Origin: Tieghemostelium lacteum
Taxonomy: Eukaryota; Evosea; Eumycetozoa; Dictyosteliales; Raperosteliaceae
Direction of reading: 5' to 3'
NCBI GenBank assembly: GCA_001606155.1
Contig: LODT01000035.1
Location: 1,416,658-1,480,657, forward strand
Length of the DNA: 64,000 nt
The translations under genes were made by a program, and so were the position numbers. The notes beneath the pieces are model-generated. The model was not told the DNA's origin and did no database searches. It saw nothing but the letters and a program-made list of their open reading frames with translations. This document shows positions 23,105 through 34,344 of this stretch, piece after piece (the stretch's first letter is position 1; every line of letters starts with the position of its first letter).

Positions 23105-23573
23105 TATTAGTTAAAGTCTTTATTATAATTATAATTATTTTTTATTATTTATTATATTATTATTATTATTTTAACTTGGTTGATAGAGTAAATGAATGAA
23201 TATAGCTATTTCAATGAAGCTTTCAACATTTTAGGTTGATTGTAAAATGTACCCCCTCCTCACCCCCACCACTTATTAAATTTGGTTTCATTTGTTTTAA
23301 ATTTAATTTAAAGGACCATTAACCACTAATTTATGCTTTCTAATTTCCATTTCTCAATTTTTATGAGTGTGGGGTTTTGTGTGTTTGAAGTTGTGTTGTG
23401 TTATTTTTACACATTTTCAATCTTTGAGGACTTGTGAAGCTAAATTTATAAAAGTTAAAATAAAAAAAATTTGTTTTATTTATACATACTTAACATATTT
23501 GAAAAGTGGGTGTAATCATACTCAAGGAATTAAGAATGATGGGTGAAAATTTACTTTTAAATGGGTTTATTGT
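23105..23573. other. Intergenic, no gene seen
   Basis: Upstream region of the B-box/Sel1 gene and downstream region of the four-pass membrane gene. A short C-rich stretch (CCCCCTCC near 23250) stands out in otherwise A/T-rich DNA. No gene recognised. Confidence 0.55.
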
Positions 23574-24410
23574 TTATTTTTGGGATTTATAAGGAGGAGG
23601 GGCATAGGTGGTTGGGTAGGTATAATTGGTTGGATATTGGTATTGATAGTTTGTAGGTGTTGAATGAATTGGTGTTGAAAATGAACCTGGATAGTTATTT
23701 GGATGATTAAATGCCGGTGTCTTTATAGTTGGTTGTGATACTTGTGCCATTTGTTTCATTTGTAATTCTCTTAATAATACAAATAAGGTAATGAGATATT
23801 TAATACCAAATATTTGAAGATTAATACAAATCAATCCCTTAAGGAACAACCACCATGGATATTTTCCTTCCATTATAATTGCTGAAATTATGAAAATTGC
23901 TACATTTATTGATAATACTAAAACTGAATAGACAATATACTAAAATATATTACAAATTAGAAATCGATTTATAATAATTAAAAACACCTTATAAAAACTT
24001 ACATTTGCAATTAACATTGTATTTTTTCTAGAAACTGCATATACACCTAAACATACACTAAATGAATGTGCAATAAAAGCACAAGATACCAAAATAAAAT
24101 ATTCACCATAACCAGTTACATAGTATAGGAAAAGTCCTAGAATAAATTGAATAGCTGGTAAAAGGTATCCCCAAAAAGTGGCAAAAGATAGTGAATATTG
24201 AGTTTCTTCATCGACAGTAGTTATAATTCCATCACCAATTAAAATATGCACTTCACCAGGTTTCAAAATATTTGACTGTTGTTGTTGTTGATCAATTAAA
24301 GGTGAATATTCACCACTATCAACACTTTCCAATTTATAAGGCTTTGAAAATATCTGTGTATGAGTACTGTTATTACTACTAAATGATGGTATATTTTCTT
24401 CAAATCCCAT
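23574..24410 (-). CDS. Four-pass membrane protein with C-terminal PY motif
   Basis: Two exons, 24410-24003 and 23939-23574, phase 0, 257 residues. The N-terminal 80 residues are soluble and include a Gln run. Four hydrophobic segments follow: TFWGYLLPAIQFILGLFLYY, then EYFILVSCAFIAHSFSVCLG, a third spanning the splice (YIVYSVLVLSINVAIFIISA), and WWLFLKGLICINLQIFGIKY plus a few residues. The tail is rich in Pro, Tyr and Thr and ends APPPYKSQK, a PPxY motif of the kind bound by WW domains of Nedd4-type ubiquitin ligases. I do not recognise the family. Recovery of a continuous third membrane segment supports the splice. Confidence 0.78.
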
Positions 24411-24830
24411 TTTTTAGAATTATAATATTATAGTTTAATGTAATAAACAATAATAATAATTTTTTATAAATTTAAATTTTGAAAATTATAATAATAATAA
24501 GTTTAAAAATAATATAATTAATAATTACTATCTTTTTTTAAAAAAATATCTTTTGGGAGTTGTAATAATTTTAAATTTCTGTGGTTAACACAATCTCAAT
24601 AATATTGTTATTTACCACACCTTCCTGATATAAATAATCGTTTAAATTTTTGAATAAAAAGATATTTAAATATTAATTTTAGTATTGTTATAAAATTTCA
24701 AATATAATACGACATTATACTAAGTTAATATAATAATCTAATCAAATAAATAATGTAATTTTTTTTTTTTTTTTTAATTTTTTGAAGTGAAATTCACTGA
24801 AATACATTTTTCAAATACAATATATACAAG
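24411..24830. other. Divergent promoter region, no gene seen
   Basis: Spacer between divergently transcribed genes (membrane protein minus, DUF4286 protein plus). Very A/T-rich, with a 17-T run at 24759-24775 upstream of the plus-strand ATG. Confidence 0.55.
24759..24775 (+). promoter_or_regulatory. Oligo-T tract upstream of the DUF4286 gene
   Basis: Seventeen T about 55 bp before the ATG; probable core-promoter feature by position. Confidence 0.35.
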
Positions 24831-25229
24831 ATGTCCAACCCAACAACAACAGCAGCAAAAGTAATCTATGAAGTTACATGTGAAGTTGAAGATGAAATCA
24901 ATGAAAGGTTTGCAGATTGGTTAACTAAACATGTTGATGAAATTGTAAAATTAGAGAATGGAAATCTATTTGCAAAGGCATTAATCACAAAATTAGATAA
25001 CTCATTAGTAGGAGGTCAGAACCCATCAAAGAATACCTATGTAATGCAATACTATGCATACTCTAAAGAGACATTACAAACCTATCTCACCAAATACAGT
25101 GCAGGTATGAGAGAAGATGGACTCAAACATTTTGGTGATAAGTTTAAAGCCACTAGACGTTCATTTGCAATTAAATCCGAAGTTATCCCACCTCCATCAC
25201 AAAGTAACAACTTTGGTTATGTATTCTAA
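24831..25229 (+). CDS. DUF4286-family protein
   Basis: Single exon, 132 residues. VIYEVTCEVEDEINERFADWLTKHVDEIV is typical of the DUF4286 family, a ferredoxin-like alpha/beta fold of about 100 residues found in bacteria and some protists. YLTKYSAGMREDGLKHFGDKF, followed by RRSF, matches the family C-terminus (Y-x-x-x-x-A-x-x-R-x-x-x-x-x-x-F-x-x-x-F-x-x-x-R-R). No catalytic residues are known and function is unknown. It has no signal or membrane segment and is probably cytosolic. Confidence 0.82.
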   Translation: MSNPTTTAAKVIYEVTCEVEDEINERFADWLTKHVDEIVKLENGNLFAKALITKLDNSLVGGQNPSKNTYVMQYYAYSKETLQTYLTKYSAGMREDGLKHFGDKFKATRRSFAIKSEVIPPPSQSNNFGYVF

Positions 25230-25544
25230 TTCTAAATATTGATCATCATTTTAGATCCAATAATTGGAATGTAAAATTAAAAACTAAATAAAAACATATA
25301 AATCAAAATTTACAATCCCAATTTACTACAATACAACTATATAATTGTAGTAGAGGGAATTTTCAAAACTTGAAATTTAAATATTTTAGCTCATAATCGT
25401 GATGCAGTTGCAAAAAAAAAAATTTAAAATTAAATCACAAAATTTAATAAAAAACGATTACTCGGTTTTAAAAAACTATTCTATTTTTTTTGTTTTACTA
25501 TTTATTTTAATTATTATTATTAAATTTAGATAATTATTATAATA
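25230..25544. other. Intergenic with a small inverted repeat
   Basis: Spacer before the helicase gene. It contains a perfect 9 bp inverted repeat, TACTACAAT at 25324-25332 and ATTGTAGTA at 25344-25352, with an 11-base loop. It may be a 3'-end structure of the DUF4286 transcript or chance; no RNA gene is recognised. Confidence 0.45.
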
Positions 25545-27318
25545 ATGTTTGGAATAAAAAGAGCTCTTTCTTTGTTTAGAGTAAGTTTATATTAAAAGTA
25601 AAATAATGTTTTGATTAAATTAACCAAAATCAAATATACATATATAGACTACAAGTTTATTATTAAACTCAGGTAGAGGTTATAATAATTATAATAGTAA
25701 TTTTAGAGGTGGATACAATTCAAATAGAAATGAACAACAACCATACAGACAAAGAGGAAATGTTTCTTTTGGTGGAAATAATAATAATAATGTGAATACT
25801 AATAATAATAATAATGATTCATTCGATGTCATTGATTTTAGAGGTGGAAGTAATACAAAGAGTAAAAGTGATTTTGCAATGGAGATGGAAAATATTGATT
25901 GGAGTATTGAAAGTTTACCAACTATAAAGAAAGAATTATATAGATCTAAAGATGAAAATGAATTAGAGACTAAATTGTTTTTGAAACAACATGAGATTCA
26001 AGTGACTACTGATGAAGCAGTTCCTAGTTTAATGTTAAATTTCACACAAACACCATTTCAAGAGAAAATTGTAAAAACTCTATCACAGGCATTTCAAACA
26101 CCAACACCAATTCAGAGTGTTGGTTGGCCATTGGCATTGTCAGGTAGAGATGTAGTTGGTATTTCAAAGACTGGTAGTGGTAAGACTTTATCATTTATCT
26201 TACCTGCTATTCAACATATTCTCTCACAAGAAAGACCTTCAACTTACAGAGGACCTAATGTATTGGTAGTCGCACCAACCAGAGAACTTTCCGTTCAAAT
26301 CTCTCAAGAAGCTACTCTGTATCTAGGTAAAGTAGGTTTGAGATCTTCTACTTTATTCGGAGGTGCTTCAAAGTCTCTTCAAGTCAGAGAACTTAGATCC
26401 AATCCACATTTGATTATCGGTACCCCAGGTAGAATACTCGACCATCTTAGAGACGGTTCACTATCCCTCAAAAATATTAGTTTCATGGTACTAGATGAAG
26501 CAGATAGAATGTTAGAAATGGGTTTTGAACAACAAATTCGTCAATTATTCCAATCTATCAGACCTGACAGACAGGTACTATACTGGTCTGCAACATGGCC
26601 AAAGAAAGTTCAAAATCTAGCAAACGAATTCATTGTCAATCCAGTCTCAGTTCAAGTTGGTGACAATGAACTCACAGCCAACACTGATATTACCCAACTG
26701 TTTTCCGTAGTAGACTCTGATGCTGATAAGCCAAAAGCCTTATTAGACACTCTAGAGAAAATCTATACTGAAAGACCACAAAGCAAAACACTAATTTTCA
26801 CAATGACCAAAACCGGTGCTGATAAACTCTCAGCATACATTTCCAAGAGCGGAAATGCAAGAATTGACTCTATCCACGGTGATAAGGCACAAAGTCAACG
26901 TTTAAGAATTATTGATGATTTCAAACGTAACTATATTGATATTCTAGTTGCTACTGATGTTGCATCTAGAGGTTTGGATATCAAGGATATCACAGATGTT
27001 ATTAATTTCTCATTACCAAATCAAATTGAATCTTATGTTCATAGAATTGGTAGAACTGCTCGTGCTGGTCAAACTGGTTTCTCTCATACTATAATTTCAA
27101 AAACCAACAGTAGTGATGTAGAAATCTTACCAGAACTCGCTGAACTCTTATCAAGATCAAAACAAGAAATTCCAGATTCAATCAAAGAAATTATGCCAAA
27201 ACAAAAACAACATTATAATAACTATAACAATAATAATAACAGAAACTATAACAACAGAAATGGTGGTAATAATAATTATAGAAATCAAAGAAGTGGTCCA
27301 ATTTCTTTTAGAAAATAA
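25545..27318 (+). CDS. DEAD-box RNA helicase, probable mitochondrial
   Basis: Two exons, 25545-25580 and 25648-27318, phase 0, 568 residues. The tiny first exon encodes MFGIKRALSLFR, which with TTSLLLNSGRG forms a basic, Ser/Leu-rich, acid-free leader typical of mitochondrial import. Helicase motifs are complete: Q motif (TPIQSVGWP), motif I (SKTGSGKT), Ia (APTRELSVQ), Ib (GTPGR), II (DEAD), III (SATWPK), IV (LIFTMTK), V (DVASRGLDI) and VI (HRIGRTARAG). The core is of the DDX5/Dbp2 type. Both ends are Asn/Gly/Arg-rich. DEAD-box enzymes unwind short RNA duplexes using ATP; mitochondrial targeting is inferred from the leader only. Confidence 0.92.
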
Positions 27319-27423
27319 AATGATTAGATAATTAAAATAATTATTAGTTTTTTTTAAATTATATATAAAGTGATTGAATGGAAATAGTTTCTTTTGTATT
27401 TTTTTATTATTGTTATTGGATAT

Positions 27424-30400
27424 TTAGTTTTCTTCCCAATTACCATTTTTAAGATCATCTAAAGCCTTGTCGAAAGAATCTTGGATGGAAGTTGGAGATT
27501 CACTACGATTTGGGGTGGATGATGGTGATTTCTTTTTAGGTGGGAGTTTGGATGAAGAGGATTTTGGAGGAGATGAAGTTGTCATGTGATCTTCCAGGAA
27601 GGAGAAAGTATTCATTTGTTGAGTGGCTTTATAGAACTCTGATGGTAATTGTTCAGGTTTCTTTTGTGAGGTATTTTGTGTTAGATAATTGGAGGTATTG
27701 AATGAAGGAACAATGGAATCAAAGAGAGTAGGATCATCAGAATATACACAATTATCAAATGGAATGGATTTTAATTGTGTAACTTGATTGAAATTGAATT
27801 GATCATTGAATACAGCTAGACATGTGAAATTATCAATCCACAGTAATTTATATTTACCATCAAATTCTTGAAGTACATTTACAATGTGTTCAGTCTTTAT
27901 GAATTCATTTAGATTCTTAAAGAGAAGAGTTGGATTGGCAATCAATTGAGTTTCAATGACTGGTGTATTGATACTGATAGAAGCATAACTCTGACTTCCA
28001 CCAATAGTTGGTGATGTTAATGTAGATGTTTGAATACTATCTGAGAGTCTTGGAGATGGAATCTGTGATGTTGATTTTCTAAAGACCTCAATGAGATTCT
28101 GAAGTGGTCTATCACGAATTCTGAATTGATAGAGTTTCAATACCTGAAGGATAAAGAAATGTTGAATGGAATCATTGTATTTCAATGTCAATTTCAAGTT
28201 ATTTGTACCTAAATAGTCATTGAGAATCTGTTCGAGTTTCTTTATACTCTTTGGAGATGCTTTACAAAACAATTGTAAATGTTCATATTGTATATCACTT
28301 TCAAGACCTCCATCAATTAAAGTGTTGCTAATATCCACACTATTCATTGTACTGTTGATATTTGATGTATTTGAAGATACACCTTGGTTACCATTGGAAG
28401 ATGTAGTGGTTGTAGTTGTATTTGAACTTGATCCAGTTGGACTATTACTATCAATTCCAAAAGCCTCTTTTAATTTCTTATCACGTTCTTCACGTTCACA
28501 AACTTCATCGCATTCCAATTGTCTAGTTTGATCATTTCCAGAACATAAAGATTCCACTGATCTTCTTTGACAAGGACAATAGATTTTAATCTTTTGTTTA
28601 CAAATTTGATCTGGTGGACAAGGTTGATCTGGGTGACATGGGAAACTACACCCATGTGTGCAAGTAGTCAGAGGAATACCACAAGGATATCCACAACCTT
28701 CTTGAGAACATTGTTGATCTGATTTCTCAGATATGCAAGGTCCACTGTGACATGTCTTTGGACAAGTATGTTTAAGACATCCTAGAATCTTTCCACAGAC
28801 TCTACCACATGAAACCTCAGTTGTACAACATTTAATGTTCTTTCTCATTTCATGACCTCCAGCACACATCTTATCCATCAATACCACACAAGGTGGACAA
28901 GCTCCACTATGACAGGTATGTTGAATAATCTCTGATTGTTTATGTCCACATTCACGTTCCTTCTGACACGGATGGATACAAACTGGAGGTTTAGTACCAC
29001 AAGGTACCGGAGGCAGTATAACAGTCTTTCCACAAGGACATGCCAAATCTTCATAGCTGTTAAGATAACAGTTAAAACATTTGTTTTGGTGACATAATTG
29101 TTGACATTTATGTACACCACATTTCAATGGTCTTCCACATACCAATGTACAAACATGTGCACCACTTGGATCCTCAGGATGTAAAGCAGATGGACAGCAT
29201 TTAATACCACATTCATGCTTCTTACATGATCTAAGAGTTCGACAAACATGATTACACAAGAATGCCGATCCCTGAGTCAAAAGATTCTGATGTACAATAC
29301 CACACTGTCTATTCTCACTAGTCTTCCCGCATCGACATGATGTCTTTACTTTAACCTTACACAATCCACAGTCTCCTGTATGACATTTCTCCTGACAATA
29401 GTGTTCACCACACTGCAGTTGTTTCATACATTTTTTCTGACAAACTGGTATAGGGTCTAGACAAGAGGTTCTGGTGACCCCAAGGTCCAAAAGTGAGGTT
29501 TGAGAACATTGGCATTGTTGAATCAAGTCAGGTGTCAATTGACATGGTTCACAAGGTCCTTTATGACATGGTTTCTGACATTGATGATTCTTACAATTCA
29601 GAGTTCTTTGACACTTTTCTTGACAACTAAAGTATCTAGGATCAGTTGAGGTATCTGAGAAACCAGGTGTAGTGTCAAGGTCACCTGTACCACAAAGTTT
29701 CTGTTCAATTTGTTTACCACAATAACATTTTTGAGTTTCCAAAATATTACATGGTTTACAAATACCAGAATGGCATTGGTCTTGACAAGTGTGTTTATGG
29801 CAATCCAATGGTCTCTTACAAACACCATCACAGGATTTACCTTTATCTACTTCACCACAAAGTATACGATATTCAGTAGCACCACAAAAACACTTTTTAA
29901 CATCACCCAAAGAGATACAAGGCAAACATGCACCAGGATGACACTGCATATTACATCTATGTGGACATGAACTGGTCTTTGCACCTTTGGGTTTAGCACA
30001 AACCTCCCCGCAACTATGTGGAAGATAGTAAGGGTTATACAAAGGGTCACGTTGTTTACCGCAGTAACATGTAGCTGTAAAACAACTATTGATAGTCAAT
30101 CTATTTTCATGAACATGTCTACATCCAGGACATTTCCATTTACCATCATTACTCTTTACAATAGTTGTAGTGTTACTTACAGTTGTAGTACCACTAGCTG
30201 ATGTTGAAGTAGGTGCTGATTTATTAGCCCATTGATTAATACAATCAATATGAAACATGGTATAACAAGATTCACAATTGATAACTTGTGATTTCTTACT
30301 GATAATATCATAACAAATCATACATTCATAATTGTTATTTTGAATCTTGTTTATCATTTGTATTGCCAATGGTGTGAATTCTAAATTCTTTAAATCATCC

Positions 30401-31308
30401 TCTTTATAAATTATATTAATTTTTTCATTTGATCTTCTAATTCCACTGCTACCCTGTTGTTGTTGTTGTTGTTTGTTTTTTCTTTCATTTCTTTTATTCA
30501 AATAATTATTATTATTAATATTGTTATTTGAATTTACTTGTTGTGTTGTTTGTTTTTTATTATTATTATTATTAGTTGAATTAGGTAATTGTTTTTTAGA
30601 TTGAAGTGGTACAGGTTTTTGTGGTGGTGGTGATTTCTTTGAAGATACTTGTTGATCTTGTTGATTTACTTTATCAGGTGGTGGTTTTTTATCATTTCTC
30701 CTAGATCTACTATTTGTAGACTTTGAATTGGATACTAAGTTATTATTGTTAGTTTCATTCGAGTTTACAATTGTAGGTACAAAAGGAGTGGAATTTGGAT
30801 TCAATTTAGTTGTTGTATTAAATTGTTTTTGTTGCCAATTTAAACTATCTTTAGTTGATTCTTTTGTTGTAGTTGTTGTTGTTGTAGTTGTTGCAACAGG
30901 AGTAGTAATAGTACTAGCTGTTGTTGTTGCAGTTGGTGATGTTGGTGGTAACAAATTCTCTTTTGGACTATACACAAATATTTCGTTAGTTTGTGGGTCA
31001 AATTGATAGTTACTATCACTCTGTGAGCTCAAATCTTTACTATTAGTAGTAGTTTGTACTCTATTTCTAGGTTTAGAACCTTTATATCTATTATTCTTAT
31101 TATTAGAATTTGATGATATATTATTAGTTGAAGTAGTTGTTGAAGTAGTTGTTGAAGTAGTACCAGTCATACGTTGTTTTTGTTGATTAGTGTTAATATT
31201 ATTTCTACTTTCTAGCTTTTCTACTGTTGTTGTTGTTGTTGTTGTTGGTAAACTATTAATGTTTGGGGGATGATTTTTTTCAGGAGGCTCCCGATTATTT
31301 ATGTCCAT
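27424..31308 (-). CDS. nfx1: NF-X1-type zinc-finger protein
   Basis: Single exon, 1294 residues from the ATG at 31308; an in-frame TTG further upstream is not needed. The first 330 residues are low complexity (Asn, Gln, Thr, Pro). A RING/PHD-like finger follows (CMICYDIISK, then HIDCINQWA and CPGCRHVH), then a row of NF-X1 zinc fingers of the form C-x-x-x-C-x-x-x-C-H-x-G-x-C-x-x-C. The C-terminal 330 residues are less conserved and may include an R3H-like region. This is the layout of human NFX1, yeast FAP1 and Drosophila shuttle craft. Family members bind DNA or RNA and can act as E3 ligases through the RING-like finger. Confidence 0.93.
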   Translation of the reverse strand: MDINNREPPEKNHPPNINSLPTTTTTTTVEKLESRNNINTNQQKQRMTGTTSTTTSTTTSTNNISSNSNNKNNRYKGSKPRNRVQTTTNSKDLSSQSDSNYQFDPQTNEIFVYSPKENLLPPTSPTATTTASTITTPVATTTTTTTTTKESTKDSLNWQQKQFNTTTKLNPNSTPFVPTIVNSNETNNNNLVSNSKSTNSRSRRNDKKPPPDKVNQQDQQVSSKKSPPPQKPVPLQSKKQLPNSTNNNNNKKQTTQQVNSNNNINNNNYLNKRNERKNKQQQQQQGSSGIRRSNEKINIIYKEDDLKNLEFTPLAIQMINKIQNNNYECMICYDIISKKSQVINCESCYTMFHIDCINQWANKSAPTSTSASGTTTVSNTTTIVKSNDGKWKCPGCRHVHENRLTINSCFTATCYCGKQRDPLYNPYYLPHSCGEVCAKPKGAKTSSCPHRCNMQCHPGACLPCISLGDVKKCFCGATEYRILCGEVDKGKSCDGVCKRPLDCHKHTCQDQCHSGICKPCNILETQKCYCGKQIEQKLCGTGDLDTTPGFSDTSTDPRYFSCQEKCQRTLNCKNHQCQKPCHKGPCEPCQLTPDLIQQCQCSQTSLLDLGVTRTSCLDPIPVCQKKCMKQLQCGEHYCQEKCHTGDCGLCKVKVKTSCRCGKTSENRQCGIVHQNLLTQGSAFLCNHVCRTLRSCKKHECGIKCCPSALHPEDPSGAHVCTLVCGRPLKCGVHKCQQLCHQNKCFNCYLNSYEDLACPCGKTVILPPVPCGTKPPVCIHPCQKERECGHKQSEIIQHTCHSGACPPCVVLMDKMCAGGHEMRKNIKCCTTEVSCGRVCGKILGCLKHTCPKTCHSGPCISEKSDQQCSQEGCGYPCGIPLTTCTHGCSFPCHPDQPCPPDQICKQKIKIYCPCQRRSVESLCSGNDQTRQLECDEVCEREERDKKLKEAFGIDSNSPTGSSSNTTTTTTSSNGNQGVSSNTSNINSTMNSVDISNTLIDGGLESDIQYEHLQLFCKASPKSIKKLEQILNDYLGTNNLKLTLKYNDSIQHFFILQVLKLYQFRIRDRPLQNLIEVFRKSTSQIPSPRLSDSIQTSTLTSPTIGGSQSYASISINTPVIETQLIANPTLLFKNLNEFIKTEHIVNVLQEFDGKYKLLWIDNFTCLAVFNDQFNFNQVTQLKSIPFDNCVYSDDPTLFDSIVPSFNTSNYLTQNTSQKKPEQLPSEFYKATQQMNTFSFLEDHMTTSSPPKSSSSKLPPKKKSPSSTPNRSESPTSIQDSFDKALDDLKNGNWEEN

Positions 31309-31548
31309 TCTGACACAAATCTTGAGAAACAAATGCAAATAAAGAAATAATTAATAAAAATAAAAAAAAAATTTTTTCAATTCTTTTAAGGATCAGTTTT
31401 GGGAAAATTTCATGAAAACTGACTTTTAGTAAAAACAACATATGTTGAAGTTTTGGGTTTTTTGAAAATACTTCATTTTGGGGTTTGTTGTGAAACCCTT
31501 TTTTAAAGTTTTATTATAATTTTACAAAAATGAAGTGTTTAGAGTGGG

Positions 31549-34344
31549 CTATTGTTTATTAGTATCAGAAGATGGAAGATCATCTGTGGAACTTGTAGTT
31601 GAAGGTGACATTGATGATGAAGAACTATTCATTTCAATATCACCACTAGAGGGTATGGGTGAACTTGATGAATTTGGAGATGGAATTACACTACTACTAC
31701 CACTACTACTCATACTACTACTGCTACTACTACTACCACTACATGCCAATGAAGATGACGAAGAAGATGAAAATGAATTACTTAAAGGCACTGGAATGGG
31801 TATACTAGACATTGGATTGGGTTGAAATAAACTAATTTTTGAATTTGATTTTATAGTGTCTTTTAACTTCATGTGTGATGTAGGTATTGTAGTGACTACT
31901 GACGATGTTGATGTCAATGTAGGAGAGTTTGTTGAATTAGTTACAACACCTGATGACAAGGTCAAAGGTGATGTATTTGTACTACCACTGTCACCAACCA
32001 ACTGTGAAAGTATCAAAGGTGATGGTGTATCTTTTGAAGAACTGTTATCGTCACTGAAAAACATTAGATCCTTTTCCTCCTGTTCCAGTTGATGTTTAAT
32101 CAACTGATTTTCCAATAGATTACTAGTTCTAGATTGACTTTTATCCTCTGACCAACTATCTCGTCGCTTTAGTGTATGACTACGACTATTAATAGTTGGC
32201 ATTAGAGGTGAATATGTCCAATTAAGTTTTGGTGGAGATGGTTCTTGCATGTCAAGATCCGAAATTAACTTTTTTGATTTTAGCTCCAAAGCATCAAATT
32301 CTTGTGTAAAAGTTTTTAATTTGGGGGATGAAAGTTTTTCAATGAGCGGTGATGGTTGGGGTTGAGACTGATCTTGAGATTGTTGAGGTGAATTGTTGAA
32401 TGTAACACTACCATTAACAGTAGATGTAACACCGTTACCTAAAGTTGAAGATGTAGATAACAAAGATGTTGAAGGCGAAGATGAAGATGTTGGACCAAAT
32501 TGATTTTGAAATTGAGGTAAAGTAGATAGAATCTTTATAAGACTTTGCTTTTTAGTCTCAGAATGCTGTGATTTTGTAGGTGACATTATAACGTTATTAA
32601 CCTGGTCTATATAGTACTTGTCTTGGTCAACATCGGTATACTGTGGCCATATAAACTGGTATTGAATATCACCATTATTTACATAATTACTATTTGTATA
32701 CAAATAGTTAAACTTAAAATAAAACACCCTTCTATCACCATTAGAAACCCTATGAAATGTCGCTTCTTTGTAATCAAACAAAAAAGATTTTTCAATTTTC
32801 ATTGAAACATGGGATCTCCATGAAATTTGAAAATTTGAAATTCCAATTTTTACCAAACTGAAATGACCTTTAGTTATCACAGGCTCAACCATTTTACTAT
32901 TACTATTATATAAACACAATCCAGCTGGAAATTCACAGATTATCTTTGGACTCTTGTACAGAAACATTACATTAGTAGGTACAGATTTACCAACATTTGG
33001 AGGAGGCTGTGCCGTCAGTGATATAGATGTAGGTGTTGCACTAGTTGTTGGTAACATTCCCTTACTATTCGGTATAGGTGATATAGGTTGTGTAGGTGAT
33101 CTGGAACTATTCAATTTTCTCATAGTTTGAAGAAATTCCATATAAAGTTCTTCTTTTTGTTGTTGTATATCCTGTGTCTCTTTTAAAGATTCTTCTAAAT
33201 CTTTAGTATTCTCGTTACTGCTATTATTATTATTTGAAGATCTAATTTGATTTAAACTTTCATTTAAAGCCTTAATCTTTGTTATACCACTTAGAAACTT
33301 CTCTCTAACTGAATTAAATTTATCTTCTATATCTTTAAAATTATTATTATTCTTTACATTCGTACTATTACTATTATTACTATTAATATTTGGTGAACCT
33401 TGTTGATTTCTTTTATTATAATCCAAAATTAAATTATAATGTAAAAACTTTGATTTTAAAATTCGATTTGTTTCACCCCCTTGTTTTCTACAATTTGCGC
33501 TACCACCAACTCCCACACCACTACCTACTATTACATTATTATGAGCATTATTATTATTATTATTTGAATTTGTTAAACCTGATATTTTTTGTTGTTGTTG
33601 TGGTATTATACTTGTTGATGTTGAAGTTGAATTTGAAGATGGAGGTAAAATATCTCTATAATAACCAATTAAAAACTTATTCTTTATAATCAAATCTTCA
33701 CCAGGTTGAACAAAATCCATAAAGCATCTATTCAATATAGAATAAGATGACGTGTAAAGTGCCTCTATAGATCGATAATCATTATCTCCAAATGAAACAA
33801 TACCTAAATTAATTTGATTGTTCCTATAATACATTCCTTCATTTGATAAATAATCAGATCTTTATAAGAAATGTTAGTAATTAATTGAAATTCTAAATTT
33901 ATTTGAAAGAAAATATATAAAAACATACGGTAAATTCCCAATCGGACTACCTATAAATAATAATAATTGTTTGGTTTTGAATTGATTGGTTGATAATTTG
34001 TTTCGGAATATTAAATGTATAGTTGATAGAGAGTCTTTTAGATTACATTCACCATTTAATGGTATATCACTGAAATCCAGTGAGGTTCTGTTAGTTGATG
34101 TCATGATCTTTAGTACCTGCGGTGACCTAGCCATTCCAATAATATAGATAGTAAAAGGTATTTTATAATGTTCAAATTTCTCTATATATCTAATGATGGC
34201 GATATACTGTGACATCAGTCTACTCGATGTCAAGTAGTCTCCATTTAACATCCACTGTGAATTATCTATACCAATAACTAACAGTACTTCTTCTTTTAGA
34301 TATTTGTTTGTAACAATAGTACTATTGTTATTATTATTTATCAT
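31549..34344 (-). CDS. RPN10-like VWA plus RPN13-like Pru domain protein
   Basis: Two exons, 34344-33929 and 33859-31549, joined in phase 2, 908 residues. Residues about 15-200 are a VWA domain close to proteasome subunit RPN10: IGIDNSQWMLNGDY matches its VCVDNSEYMRNGD, LLFIGSPIGN matches IAFVGSPVED, and LGIVSFGDND matches the next strand. After an Asn/Ser linker and a coiled-coil-like Glu/Gln region, residues about 443-563 match the Pru domain of RPN13/ADRM1: CEFPAGLCLY, KGHFSLVKIG, FQISWRS, FLFDYKEATFHRV, RRVFYFKF and YQFIWPQYTDVDQDKY. No ubiquitin-interacting motif is visible. The C-terminal 340 residues are Ser-rich and disordered. Both folds belong to ubiquitin receptors of the 26S proteasome, so a ubiquitin or proteasome adaptor role is the natural inference. 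It seems additional to, not a replacement for, normal RPN10 and RPN13. Confidence 0.8.

Noticed and set aside
28220-30201. Several open frames on both strands inside the NF-X1 gene
   Set aside because: Shadows of a Cys-rich gene; none has a plausible start context or domain.
31535-32092. Ser/Leu/Asp-rich plus-strand frames opposite the VWA/Pru gene
   Set aside because: Complement of Ser and Thr codon runs in the disordered C-terminus.
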